Origin: Portulaca oleracea
Lineage: Eukaryota; Streptophyta; Magnoliopsida; Caryophyllales; Portulacaceae
Direction: 5' to 3'
NCBI GenBank assembly: GCA_029582165.1
Contig: CM055877.1
Coordinates: 21,178,355-21,242,354 of the forward strand
Length of the DNA stretch: 64,000 nucleotides
Shown here: positions 45,801 to 56,762 of the stretch, piece after piece
How positions within the stretch are numbered: position 1 is the stretch's first letter
Layout: the number at the start of each line of letters is the position of its first letter
The notes under the pieces: model-generated
Databases searched by the model: none
What the model saw: the letters and a program-made list of their open reading frames with translations, nothing else
Told to the model about the DNA's origin: nothing
Program-made: the position numbers and the translations under genes

Positions 45801-48800
45801 AAGAGGAGGATATGGATACGAATATGGTGGATGACACGTACTCCGATGACAACAATAGGAATGGACCCTGTCTTACAATTTAGCCAACATAATGCCGACC
45901 AAGACCAAGAAAACCAAGGTGACCCTGAAGGAGGGCAGAAGTAGGTCATGGAGGAAACGACCCGAACCCTAGCAACAGGCCAAGACGGGGACCATTAGTC
46001 CCACTGGGGTCCCTCCAAGGCAACCAACCTCGCCCTTCCAATTCGTGCAAAGACAAGAAAGAAATCGAAACCCTCAATAGATGGATGTTTCTGAGTCGAA
46101 AGATGAAGTTTGTGATAATGAGATGGACGTGGAGCCACCACCTGCTCCAATACCATCCCGGATTAGCAAAATGATCCCCTACAAAGGCCACTAGCACGGG
46201 GAAACTTGTCCTCGAAAGGATCGTTGAACACGCCACCTGGTATATTACAAGAAGCGATCCGGAGGCTACAAGCTTATCGCCAGGAGGAATACTAACGCTC
46301 GGAGAACTCTCAGGGGAAATGCGACGAGACGGGTTGCACTCGGAAGCGGTAACATATTTATTGGGCTAGACGGCCCAGACCCACGTGATTCATAACTCAA
46401 AAACAGGGCGCTTTCAAATCCACAAAACAGCCTCGCCCTTCTTGGCCCAAGCAGAGGAGGAAGCCCTATGGCTAGAACGTAAAATCCCCAACCCATTTAG
46501 GTTGGGCGTGCAAGACCAAGTCGATCATGACGATAGTCATGGTGACCAATTGCTTAACCAAGAAATTGGGCTAGAGCAAGAAACACCCGAAGAGGGCGAG
46601 TCTAGGGGAGTAGCGGGTACCCAACCCATGTCTCATGACATGCTTGAGTCGTGGGTTAATGCAAATACAGAGGAGCTTATAACTTATAAGGGCCCTGTTC
46701 GATCTCCAACCAAGCAATAGTTCTGATTCTTGTACCCCACCAGATGTTACCCCGACTGAAGTCCTCTCTTCTGGCATTCCATTACCCATCCCTCAGGTGG
46801 TTCAAGAAGAGGAATGGCCACCAGCGGGGAGTGATCATCAAGGAGATACGAAGAAGACTGACCCGATCACAATGGTTGGCATCGAGAGAGTAACAAAGTT
46901 TAATCTCAATCGCACTGATGTGGCCCATTCCGACAACTTTGCGGGATCTTCCCAGCCGACAACTAGAGCACAAGGACCAGGGGAGCAAACTTCGGGCAAC
47001 TAGCTATTCGGGAAGCCAAAGGAAGGGGTTGTCATCCCCTGAAATACTGTGGAAGGGGCTGGAAACCAATACCGATCAAAAGGAGGAGGAACTGAGAAAG
47101 TAGCATCCAAGCTGAGACACATCAATCCCTCTCCAAGGGAAGTAGGAGTAGAGGAGGCTCCAAGGAAAGCATTGTGCGTACAAACAAGGCAGAGGGCTAT
47201 TATCTGGTTGTGATTCAATTGTACCATATTCAAGGGAAACGAGGGCAACCCAAACCAAGCCCCCTCCCCCTCCATGAAGCTATGTGCGTGGAACTGCAGA
47301 GGTATCAGTAAAGGGGGGTCATTTGCAATTCCTTATTTGCACTTGACGTTCCATGTGCAATTGGACATTCTATGCTTGTTTGAAATTAAACTATCAGTAG
47401 TTGAGTCGTATGATAGACTTAGGTGTCTGGGTTTCGATGATTGATTTAGGATTGATGTTGATGGCTCCAAGGGTGGCATTTTGATTTTCGGAATCTAGTT
47501 TTCATGTTGTTCAAGTCCACCCTAACTATGTAATTTGTAGTTTATCTAATATCAAGTGTGACTTGTGGTATATGGTGCTTTTGTATGGCTCTCCATACCT
47601 GGAGGAATGACAATAGGTGTGAAAATCGTTATATGATGATTTGTCTCACGAGGAAAAACCAATGGTCCTCCCAGGGGATTTTACTCTAGTAGAATCCCTG
47701 GAACAAAAGATGGGAGGATCCAGCGAGTTAAAGAGTTGGCCTGAATTCTTTATGTGGAAGTCAATGCTTGGGTTAATTAATCTTCCATTTACGCGGGGGA
47801 TTGACTTGGTGTAACATGAAGAAACAACCCCACATAATTTGACTTCCACATAAAGAATAAGCCAATAAAGAGTGGCTCTCCTGTTTTGAGAAGGCGTTCA
47901 TTCAAGTGCTTCCCATAGTGAAGTCACACCATGCCCCAATTCTTCTGTACCAGGAGTCGCACCAAGCATTGACTTCCACATAAAGAATTCAGGCCAACTC
48001 TTTAACTCGCTGGACCCTCCCATCTTTTGTTCCAGGGATTCAAGTGGAGTAAAATCCCCTGGGATTGACTTGGTGTAACATGAAGGATAAGCCAATAAAG
48101 AGTGGCTCTCCTGTTTTGAGAAGGCGTTCATTAAAGTGCTTCCCATAGTGAAGTCACACCATGCCCCAATTCTTCTGCACCAGGAGTCGCACCAAAACAA
48201 CGCCACACATCTTTTAAATTACCGCCATAGGTGTGTAAACTAGGGGACTTTAAAGATGCATTGGAGCAGATTTTCAACAAACAAGTGACAGGTACCCTAA
48301 TGTTATCTGTTAATCGACTGCTCATAGAAGTAAGATTTACAGGGAATGAAGTGGTATTCGAGTGGAAGAAGGAAGATTGCACCTACATCAAATTGCTACT
48401 CAAAGAAAGGGAGGAGCTCCAAAGCTACCTTCGTGAGCTTTCTCGGGATAAATCTGTGCTTGGGCGCTTCATATTGATGAACTTGGATTTAAAGGCGGCC
48501 TTTTGTGACCTAGAGTTGTATTAGAAGCAAAGTAGTAGCTTAAATTGGTTTGTCAAAGGAAAGCAAATGACCAAATTCTACTTCTAGCACTTCAAAACAA
48601 GAGCGGCAACCAATAGAATACACGAGTTGTAGAAGGAGGATGGCTCATGGGTCTACACGCAAGATGAAATGATGGATCTAACAATATCCTCATAAAAATA
48701 GCTCTTCAAGAAGAACATGTCATAGTCACAGCAATTGTTACGTCTCAGACTAATGCAGAGAATGGTCCAAAAGATCAGTAAAATGCTCTCCCATGATGAT

Positions 48801-51800
48801 ATTCAATGGCTCTCATCCCTCCTCTCCACAAGAGAAGTTACAGAATTAGTGTTCCAAATGAAGAGTGAGAAGGCCCCAAGCCCGAATGGCATTTATCCCA
48901 TCTACTTCAAAGAATTCAGGCCTACAATCGAGCAAAAGGTTACCATGGTAGTTTGTGATATCTTAAACTCTGGCAGACTGCTGTACGTCGATCGTTCTTC
49001 GGAAGAAAAAGAAAAGTGCCTCAATGTTGAAGGACTTCCAATCAATAAGCCTTAGCCATGTAATCTTCAGAATCCCCACGAAGTGCAAGGTAAACAAATT
49101 GAGGAAGGTTATTGACAAACTGGTAAGTCTCGGACCTGAATACATTCATACTAGGGAGACGGACGGGAAAGTAGCCTCTTAGCACAAGAAATTCATCACT
49201 ATATCACTGGGAAGAATTCGGGACCACAATTTGTGGCTCTCAAACTCGACATCATCAAAGCCTATGATAGGGTCCATTGGGACTTTCTAAGCGATCATAT
49301 AAAAAGAAATTCCCTGCAAAGTGGGTTTCCCTGATTATGCAATGTGTCCAATCGGTGTCGTATTTCGTCGTTCTGAATGGACAACAATCAGTCCAGTTCA
49401 ACCCAAAAAGAGGTTCAAGACAAGGGGACCCCTTGTTCCCAGAACTTATATCATGTCGAAGACGTTGGGCTCATCAAAGGGGTCAAAGTGGCAAAGGATG
49501 CACCATCGATCTCACACTTATTCTTCGTCGATAAAAAATCGATCTTATTTGTGGAAGCTTCAACATCTAGCATACTAATCTTGAAGAACGTGATTGAAGA
49601 CTTTGTCACTGTCTCGGGTTATGTTAACAACCGCCAAAAGTAGGCAACGATGGTGCCCCAGGGTTCAGCGATGAGGCAAAACCAAAAAAGAGGGGCTTAA
49701 ACGAATTTTTGGATACCGAATCTTAGACTTGTTTCAGAAATAATTGAAATTGGGTGCACTTCCATGCATCCAAAAGCACAAGGTCCATCAATTGGGATTC
49801 TTCATTCTGCTATTCAAGACAATCTTCACGGATGACCATCATACCTATTGTCACAAGCAGGACAGCTGGTGTTGATTAACTCGATTCTCCTATCTTTGAA
49901 TCAACGTATTCTTGCTCTCTTCAAAGTGCCAACAAAAATTGCACAAAGATTCAACTCCCTGGTGATAGCATTCTTTTTGGTGACAAGAAAGAAGGACGAC
50001 AAAAGCATTCATTGGATATGTAAGGATACCTTATTCCTCACGAAAGGAGTTGGAGGACTCAATATTAGAGAAACCAAACAATACAACCAAGCACTCATTC
50101 TCAAACAAGGCTGGCGCCTACGGGAAAGCTTGGCAAACACAGCTAAAGCAAGCACAGAAGCAATGAGGTGGAAAGTGGGCAACGATAGGTCAATCCAGTT
50201 GGGTGATAAGAGATGGCTAGGGTAGAAGATCATGTTTTCTACAACACAACATTAGTTCGAATGGGAAACCAAACCCGTAGTAGAGCTGGTACAAGGTGGG
50301 AGAATGACAAGATGGAATGCGGGCCTCATATGGGAGATTTCACAACCAAATCCAGCCAACATTGTTCTTCAAGTTGCCCCACCTAAGGACTTCTTGCAAG
50401 ATTCACTGCATTGGGGGCAAACTAGAGACAAATCCTACACGATGAAATCAGGCTATCCTTTCTTCCTATCACGAGATAGAGAAAAAGCTTCTATTCCACC
50501 AATATCGAAAGAGAATGCCAAATTGTGGAAGATCCTTTGAAGTATTAGTGCCCCACTAGTCCAGAAAAGCCTTCAAAATGCCATCCTAATGGAGGAAACA
50601 GACCGAGGAGACAACTCTCGCCGCCTTACTCCTGCGTTTGTGGATACCAACAGGAGACAGGTGCCCATATCCTTAGGGATTGTGATATTGAGAGGAAGAT
50701 CTGGGCGTGCAGCCCTCTAGGCATCTCTATGCAATCGGCGCCATCCACAGTTTGGAATACTTGGGTCACTAACTGGTTTTTTTTTAATTTATCAAGGACA
50801 AAGAGATAAGACAGACAAGAATCTTACTTTTCTTATGCAGAGAGTCTGGCACATCTAGAAGTCTAGAAGTCTAGAACCATCTGGTATTCCAAAGAGACCA
50901 CAACTATAAGCACCAAGCTCCAGTTCAAGTGGACATGTAAGTGGAAAAATGGATATCAAGAAAAGAAGAAGAAACAACTCTGGCACAACACCACAAAAGC
51001 ACTGAACAGAGAGGCCAGAATCAACCCAGACAACAGAACACCAGCTTGAAAGTTATTTGGTGGTGCCTTATTTCCACTAATATGGCCCAGGTGACGTTCC
51101 TTGTGGATGGAGCTTGGATAGCAAGAAACTACAGAGCAGCCACAGCATGTGTGTTGTTCGCAGAGGAAACCGCATCGGCCTCATTCGTAAAAAATCTTAT
51201 TTGCTCTCAGGCTCTGCTCGCAGAGCTTGAAGCGACTGCCCTGGCTCTTTTCGTGGCAAAAGAAAGAAACCTTAAGAATGTCCTAATTCTAACTGACTGC
51301 TTGTTGGCGTTCAAGTTCTGAAGAAGCCTGATTCAGCGTATCTAGACTGCCATACGGTAGTCGCAAGGTGCAGAGAGCTTATGCTCCATGTCGATCAATG
51401 CAAAAAAGAGAAAGTGAAGCGGGTCCAAGTCAAACAAGCACACAATCTAGCAAAGAAAGCCTCTCAGGGCTATATCCTTAACCACCTTCAGTGGTTTATG
51501 TTGTTTCTGTTGTTTGTTCTGTCCCATTTGGGGGGGAAAACAACAACAAAAAAAAAAAAAAACAACTCCAATGTGTTCCAGAAAATATAGCGTCATTGAA
51601 GCCTAGTTCTTACGTATTTCAATCTCCTCATGGATGAAGGAAAAGAAAACTCACAAAGTTGCAACTCAACAGAAAAGGTCTTATTTGTTTGGGGGTGGGG
51701 GAGAGAAAGAAGCTCAAATTACCGGCATGAAACCTTGAAATTGTGGGGTGCTCAAGCACGAAATCACAAAGATCAATCCGACCAAACATGTAAGCACCCT

Positions 51801-52286
51801 TGTTTGCTCTGAATCATGATGAAAATAATCCACCAAAAATCAATAAAACTCAAGCAGGCATAAAACAATAACTTAGTTGAAGGAATTTAGTACAAAGGAA
51901 GAAGAGAAGAAAGAGAAAGATACATACACGTCAAGTTGGTCGATGATGGAACCATCTTTGAGAACTTCGAAGAAGAAAGGGTCGGAAGGAGGTTTACTCC
52001 ATTCAGGAATTGTATAAGGAACAGTCGAATTTTGGGACCTGCGACGGGCAGCATCGGATGGCAGAGGCGGCGGCGGTTCTCCGGAAGTGGAAACTGTTTC
52101 GAGCTCGGAAATTTCAGCGCTGGAAGGTTGAGAATCGGAGGTATTGTTAGGGTTTTTGATTGCCGGAGGACCCATTAATGGCGTTGGAGTTTCTTCAACT
52201 GAGGCGGAAGGTATCGCAGATACAGGCTGCTCCGCGGCGGAGTGGGTGGTGTCTGAGGTGCTCACTAGATCCACGGAGGCCGCCAT
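39813..52286 (-). CDS. Kanadaptin-like protein with FHA domain, 12 coding exons
   Basis: The only host gene I can fully model. Exons (minus strand, high to low): 52286-51928, 51808-51723, 43725-43646, 43459-43404, 43301-43253, 42679-42551, 42093-41998, 41910-41797, 41677-41547, 41375-41140, 40832-39957, 39862-39813. They total 2262 nt, 753 residues, and all junctions have GT/AG and keep frame. Residues 1-119 form a Ser/Pro-rich head ending VLKDGSIIDQLDV. The FHA domain follows in exons 2-5: GAYMFGRIDLCDF, TISRFHAVLQF, LYDLGSTHGTFINKNQ, HVGDVIRFG, RLYIFQGPTELMPP. Then come charged coiled-coil segments (SWGMREDAVEEAE, ITWQNYKGELTEKQQ), acidic EDEDDYLSDDDEFYDRT, DALDAFMSGLSSQL, LLKIADPTGE and the end QSGDGRTSLNDRLGY. 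FHA domains bind phosphothreonine. The family is nuclear and spliceosome-associated in animals; the plant role is not established here. Intron 2 is about 8 kb and holds a LINE. Confidence 0.93.
43508..43540. repeat. Poly(A) run in intron 3 of the kanadaptin-like gene
   Basis: An uninterrupted run of about 24 A on the plus strand (about 43516-43539) lies in the short intron between the exons 43725-43646 and 43459-43404. It reads as poly(T) in the transcript, upstream of the acceptor. Confidence 0.7.
43726..44689. other. Intron 2 of the kanadaptin-like gene, part before the LINE
   Basis: Non-coding. From about 44035 the base composition changes (less AT-rich), which may be the 5' untranslated part of the inserted LINE or a separate repeat fragment. 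No target duplication was found. Confidence 0.45.
45279..47270 (+). pseudogene. LINE ORF1 (RNA-binding, CCHC), decayed
   Basis: The open part 45279-45716 shows TRSFTEANTWLQLEGLPFRH, VIDLETQGGFDYNFNRRVKV, WVRFRYENLFIFCKICGLPS and HRTDECKMH. This is the plant L1 ORF1 pattern of a DUF4283-type segment followed by a CCHC knuckle (C-K-I-C...H...C). The rest, to 47270, is acidic and Pro/Ser-rich with many stops. ORF1 proteins bind element RNA. Confidence 0.8.
47274..51330 (+). pseudogene. LINE ORF2 (endonuclease, reverse transcriptase, RNase H), decayed
   Basis: ATG 47274 starts MKLCAWNCRGISKGGS, the first motif of the apurinic-like endonuclease, but the frame ends within about 60 codons. Reverse transcriptase blocks are scattered: SEKAPSPNGIYPIYFKEFRP (near 48860), LVALKLDIIKAYDRVHWDF (near 49230-49290) and GSRQGDPL (near 49410). 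The catalytic region reads FFVDKK instead of F-A-D-D. 49848-50225 shows MSQAGQLVLINSILLSL and GGLNIRETKQYNQALILKQG. An RNase H segment at 51080-51321 reads VDGAWIARNYRAA and LLAELEATALALFVAK. The 47670-48195 rearrangement lies between endonuclease and RT. Confidence 0.85.
47670..48195. repeat. Inverted plus direct duplication inside the LINE
   Basis: 47670-47771 is the reverse complement of 47962-48063, 102 bp each, nearly perfect, with 190 bp between. In addition 47857-47965 is repeated directly at 48087-48195 with a few changes. Both direct copies follow a copy of attgacttggtgtaacatgaa (47800 and 48064). The first also has an extra 35 bp that repeats cttccacataaagaat. Confidence 0.85.
51563..51722. 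other. Intron 2, part between the LINE tail and exon 2
   Basis: Non-coding sequence ending at the splice donor GTAATT (minus strand, 51722-51717) of exon 2. Confidence 0.6.
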
Positions 52287-52425
52287 TGCCGGAAAAGAGA
52301 GGGACGAGAGGAGAAAGCTTAAAATCTCAAGCCCACCCTCTCCCCATGTCACCACCAGGCCACGCATCCAACAATTTTTATTTTTTTTTTTTTTAATATG
52401 GCTGCCTCTTTTGTCTTGACTGGTT
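52287..52425 (-). promoter_or_regulatory. 5' UTR and proximal promoter region of the kanadaptin-like gene
   Basis: This lies directly upstream of the start ATG (52286-52284, minus strand). It contains a T run on the plus strand at 52378-52394. It is only about 140 bp long before repeat-derived sequence begins, so the promoter probably extends into the hAT-like element. No TATA box is obvious. Confidence 0.4.
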
Positions 52426-53160
52426 GGGGGTGTTAATTGGGTCAAATCTGGACCAACTGGACCAGACCGGATTAGACCGAAACCTGAAATAGCAAAAAAG
52501 TTGGACCAAATATCGGACCAAAAACAAATTATCCCAACCCAGACCAACCCAATGTGCATTTGACCGGACCAACTCGGATCGGTTTGGACCGATTGAGATT
52601 TTTTTGAAATTTTTCTGTTAAAATTTGTAAATAGACTAATTAAATAATTACGTATGTCTATTGTTAGGAAGCACATTTCTTTGGTATTGTGTGTTATTGT
52701 TTATGTTAGAAAATTTTAGAAATAATGAATTATTAAAATTTAAAAAATCATGATATATAAAATTAAAAGTTGAAAAAGTTGACAATGATATTAAAGCTTT
52801 ACCAAAATTTAGTCACTGTTTTCCATTTACGTGAATTATACCAATTTAGGATTCAAAAGGATCATTAGATTTAGGAAATAGAATAATTTTTTTAGGATAT
52901 AATATATATGATAGATGTGATTTTTATGGGAATCACGGATGAGTTCTGACACAGTTATAAAAATTGAAATTTAAATTTTATAATAATTGGGTTACCGATC
53001 CAGGTTTTTTCCGAGTTTAGACCGACTCAGACCAAAACCCGAACACTAAAAATAATTGGACCGAAGACCGGACCGGTTACCATCCGGTCTGGATTTGGTC
53101 CGGGTTTTTGGTCCGATTTTTTTGGGCTAATCGGTCCAGACCGAAATATGAACAGCCCTA
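52426..53160. mobile_element. Possible non-autonomous hAT-like element upstream of the gene
   Basis: The left end gggggtgttaattgggtc and the reverse complement of the right end, tagggctgttcatatttcggtc, are similar, giving imperfect terminal inverted repeats. Both ends are rich in ggaccgg/ccggtcc motifs, a pattern of subterminal repeats typical of plant hAT derivatives. There is no coding region, and the interior (52600-52980) is AT-rich. I could not find a clear 8-bp target duplication, so the class is uncertain. Confidence 0.45.
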
Positions 53161-53275
53161 GTTAAGGCGGCGTGCGTAACCGCTACTAGATGTAGTTACC
53201 ACGTAGTAATTGTGTAAACCCTATAATCTAGAAAAGTCAGAACGGGTTAGATTTGATATATTGTCCATTGATGTA

Positions 53276-53290
53276 GGCTCTGTTCGGCAA
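53276..53290 (+). repeat. Left terminal inverted repeat of the Harbinger element
   Basis: GGCTCTGTTCGGCAA, preceded by GTA. The following 150 bp carry agcttatagcgtt/acgctattttat-type subterminal repeats that may bind transposase or ORF1. Confidence 0.88.
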
Positions 53291-54107
53291 CAGCATTTGG
53301 AGTAGCTTATAGCGTTCTAATTTATCAAAACGCTATTTTATCAAATTTTTGGCGTTCGGTAATATAGCATTTAAAATTAGTGTATAGAGTTTGAGGTAGC
53401 GTTTTAATTGAAATCTAAAACGTCACTATTATTAACGTTTGGAGATTGATAGTAGCGTTTGACATGTTAATTTACAAGGTTGCCCTCAAATTTTTATGAA
53501 AAATTACAACTGGTGCCATTAGTATAAAAGGCATAATTCCCTAGCTTTCTTACTTGTTTCCAGCCTCCAAGCATCAGTACGTCGGTCTCCTCCCTTTGCT
53601 CCCTTAGCTGCGAGTTGTCGTCTGCCCGTCTCTGCCTTCTTTTTTGTGTTCATCTCCAGAGATCATCATCACTCAGGTTGATTGCCTCTCCTTCTTGCTC
53701 TTAAAATTTCTTCTTTTTTTTTATTTGGCTGTAGTTTTTATCTATGTGATCTTTGGTTAATTAGGACAAATTGAGGTCTTGCTACATAATCAAAACTAGG
53801 AAAAGTTTGATTGGGATGAAATTGAGGCCTTGCTACATAATCAAAACTGGGAAAAACAGAGGATAGAGGAGAGGAGAGATAGGAGGAGAAAGATTTTCCT
53901 TTTGTTCCTCTGCAAGACCAGAGAGGAGATGGAGAATGGGAGGAGAGGGGAAATAGGAAGAGAGACGAATTGTAAAAAACAGGAAGAGAAGAGCTTTCCT
54001 TTTGTTCCTGTGCAAGACAAGAGAAGGAGAATGATGAGTGATAAAAACAATTGATAAAGCTGAGAGAGTAGTCAAATTCGTAGCAATGTTCAACAATGTT
54101 CTAGCCT

Positions 54108-54310
54108 AATTATTTTTTTTTCGATGGTTATACAGGCAAAAGCTCATTTTTATTCAATCAAAGCCAAAAGGCACCCAGAGCATTACAACTCATACATGCA
54201 AAGCTACAAAAGTAAGGCTACAAAGCCATGCCAAGCTACGAAAAGTAAGGCTACAAAGCCAGAAGAACACGTCCAAGTCCATAGGACAAACACATAAGAC
54301 AAACAACACC
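54108..54310 (-). mobile_element. Possible truncated LINE or SINE 3' end inside the Harbinger element
   Basis: On the minus strand the segment ends ...gattgaataaaaatgagcttttgcctgtataaccatcg followed by a run of A (54111-54119 as T on plus). This resembles the 3' end of a plant non-LTR element. It also contains a small duplication: aaagtaaggctacaaagcca occurs twice, near 54208 and 54240. No target duplication was confirmed. Confidence 0.4.
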
Positions 54311-55262
54311 CGTTTGTTTCATGTTTACATTCATAGCAATTAAAATCTCATAATGATTACTCCATTCATAGCAATGTTCACTAATATGTCAAATTCTTTA
54401 TAGTAATTATTAACATTCATAGCAATGTTCACTAATAAGTAGGAGAGGGGAAATAGGTGGACTATGTCATGTTCAACCAATTACTATATTATATACCCCC
54501 TTCATTATATTTTAAAATATTAATTAGGACAATATATAGATAGTTGATGTTTATGCTCCATTCACAAAAGTCTTAGCAAAGATATGTAATAATGCTCCTA
54601 GATGTTTATTCTCTTAGGTCAGTCATGGTTACTGCAAAAGGCTTTTGTGATACTTTTGAAAAGTGGGAAGAACAGTAAGGAAGTGATCGTTATTACCCTT
54701 AGATAATAATATTAGTGATGGGATAAGAAGTAATAGTAATGGGAGCCACCTAACCTCCACTTAGGAAAATTCTTTAGTAAACCTTTGTCTACCTATTGTG
54801 TAATGTGCTTATGATTGATATACTTTGCTATATTGTTTCATGTTTGTGTGTTTGATGTCCATTATAAAGGGGATCAATATAATGGGTGTTTACTTTGTTT
54901 CTTAATCTTACTTGATTTCTCATCGGATTTTAGTTGTTAGTTGATGTTAAATGTAAAATTTGAGTGTTTGATGTGTTTTGTGAGGTGGATCATGTACTCA
55001 TGTTGGTGACTTCTAAGTGTTCGATGAAATGTCCGAAATAGTTGTTGCTTCCATATTTGGAGTTGGTTTGTCTTGGTGTGGATTGAGGGAGCAATCAATT
55101 TGCTTTGGGTTAGTAGAAAATGGTCGATTCATGTTCCATGTTAGTTTCTTACGTTGGGTTAGTTATGACTATAATCAACATTGGCATTATCTCCATATTA
55201 CCTATTATAAAGTCATTTTTAAGTAGATTAATTTAAGTGGGCCTATTCATATTTTTTACTAG

Positions 55263-56530
55263 ATGGCGGCGGAGAATAATGAAAATGAAAACGGTGGAGG
55301 ATCGAAAAAGTGTTTCAGGTGGAGTTACAATGAGACATTAATATTATGTGATGTGTTGATTCAATTTATCATGAAGAATGGTCGCAACCGATCCTATAAA
55401 TGGCGTGAAATTGAAGGGGAAGTTGGTGAAAAAATTAGGCGTACATGTCCAATTGATTCTTGTAAGCACAAGAATGATGCAATGAAAAAGGATTGGCGAA
55501 CTTGGAAACTCTTGAGAACTTCAGAAACTGGACTAGGTTGGGATCCTAAATCTGGAAAAATTGATGCTACACCTGAATGGTGGAAGAAGAAAATTAAGGT
55601 TAGTTTTTTTTTTTTTTATTACACTCCCTCTTAAGCATAATCCTTTAATGTTTAAAACAACCTCTGTTTTCCGTTAAATTCACTTCAATTTATTTAAATA
55701 ACTTATAGATATTTGATATTATGGTAGGAGAATCCATCTTTTAGAAAGTTTAAAGAAAAAGGTGTGACCGCATTACTTGAAGAAAAGTGGGACTACTTAT
55801 ATTGAGATACATATGCGACTGGGGAAAACGTGTACGTACCTACTATGGATCTTCCTGTTGTCAATAATGATAAGCATGAGGGTTAAGAAGAGGGAAATCC
55901 AATGAGAGAGACGCTTGGTGAAGAAGGGAGTATAAATGTTGATAACCTTCAAAATTATCCTTATTATCTATCTAGATGAAGACTGCTACTTAAGAAAGTT
56001 TGTTGATTATGTTAGCAACGGTGAAATGGGGCAAGCCCAAGTTAATATTGACACAAGCATTTCTCAAGATGAAATTCAAACTCAAATTGCCGCTGAAAGT
56101 GAAATTGCTGCAAACAAGACAACTAAACAAGTTCCAAAAAAAAATTCGATCCAGATGAAGCGCAAGAGAAGACAATCAGGGGGGTCTGCAATGTTGGGTG
56201 ATCACATTAAAGACATGGTTGAAACTTGTAAAATGATGAGTCAAGGCATTTCAAGTAGTTCAAGCAAAAAAGCATCACCCATGTCTACTGTTGCTGAAGC
56301 AATGCAAATTATTCGTCGTATGGTAGACAATGGTATATTGGAGAAAGGAAGTGACTTTTGGTGTTTTTCCACCTTAGTGCTTGAAGATGCTGTAAAGAGA
56401 GAAATTTTTCTGAATATGGACGTGATCATAGTAGGGAAAAGTGGCTTCAATATCTGCATAAGAAGGACACATACAACTAATCTGCTATCCATTTATGTTT
56501 ACTTTAGGGACCTATTTATAAACTATATTT
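55263..56530 (+). pseudogene. Harbinger ORF1, Myb/SANT-like DNA-binding protein, decayed
   Basis: Exon 1 (55263-55598) starts MAAENNENENGGGSKKCF and carries a Myb/SANT-like domain: WSYNETLILCDVLIQF, YKWREIEGEVGEKIRR, KHKNDAMKKDWRTWKLLR, TGLGWDPKSGKIDATPEWW. It ends at donor GTTAGT. Exon 2 (from 55728, after ATGGTAG) reads NPSFRKFKEKGVTALLEE, then a TGA and later a TAA. Exon 3 (about 55976 on) includes a basic KRKRRQ segment (possible nuclear signal), the Ser-rich SQGISSSSSKKASPMSTVAE and VLEDAVKREIFLNM. ORF1 is a partner of Harbinger transposase, thought to recruit it to DNA and the nucleus. The stops in exon 2 indicate decay. Confidence 0.85.
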
Positions 56531-56762
56531 AGATGACAATATTTATTTGGTTGATAGATATGTTTTACTTATTATCTTGATTTGGAAGTGACTAAACTCA
56601 ATGCTTCACATATTTAAATGGAGACATTTTTTTTTCAATTTTTGTTTGATAAGTACTTAGATGTATTATATTTATTATTTTAATTGCAGGAATTTTGATG
56701 GATTGTGATGAAGTAGAATACTGTGAAATGGATTGTGATGATGATGACTTACCTCAAAAGTT

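Larger units (their letters stand above)
44690..51562 (+). mobile_element. L1-type LINE in antisense inside kanadaptin intron 2, decayed
   Basis: A plus-strand non-LTR element: ORF1 remnants (45279-47270), ORF2 with endonuclease, reverse transcriptase and RNase H remnants (47274-51321), and a 15-base poly(A) tail at 51548-51562. The gene is on the opposite strand, so the LINE is antisense to it. Stops and shifts are frequent. The 5' boundary is approximate and no target duplication was found. An internal duplication and inversion lies at 47670-48195. Confidence 0.85.

Noticed and set aside
51936..52419. Open frames on the plus strand opposite the first kanadaptin exon
   Set aside because: They are antisense shadows of a well-supported coding exon and carry no motif.
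53830..54096. Charged plus-strand and Leu-rich minus-strand open frames in the Harbinger leader
   Set aside because: They come from a duplicated purine-rich stretch (gaggagagataggag-type) and overlap each other on opposite strands.
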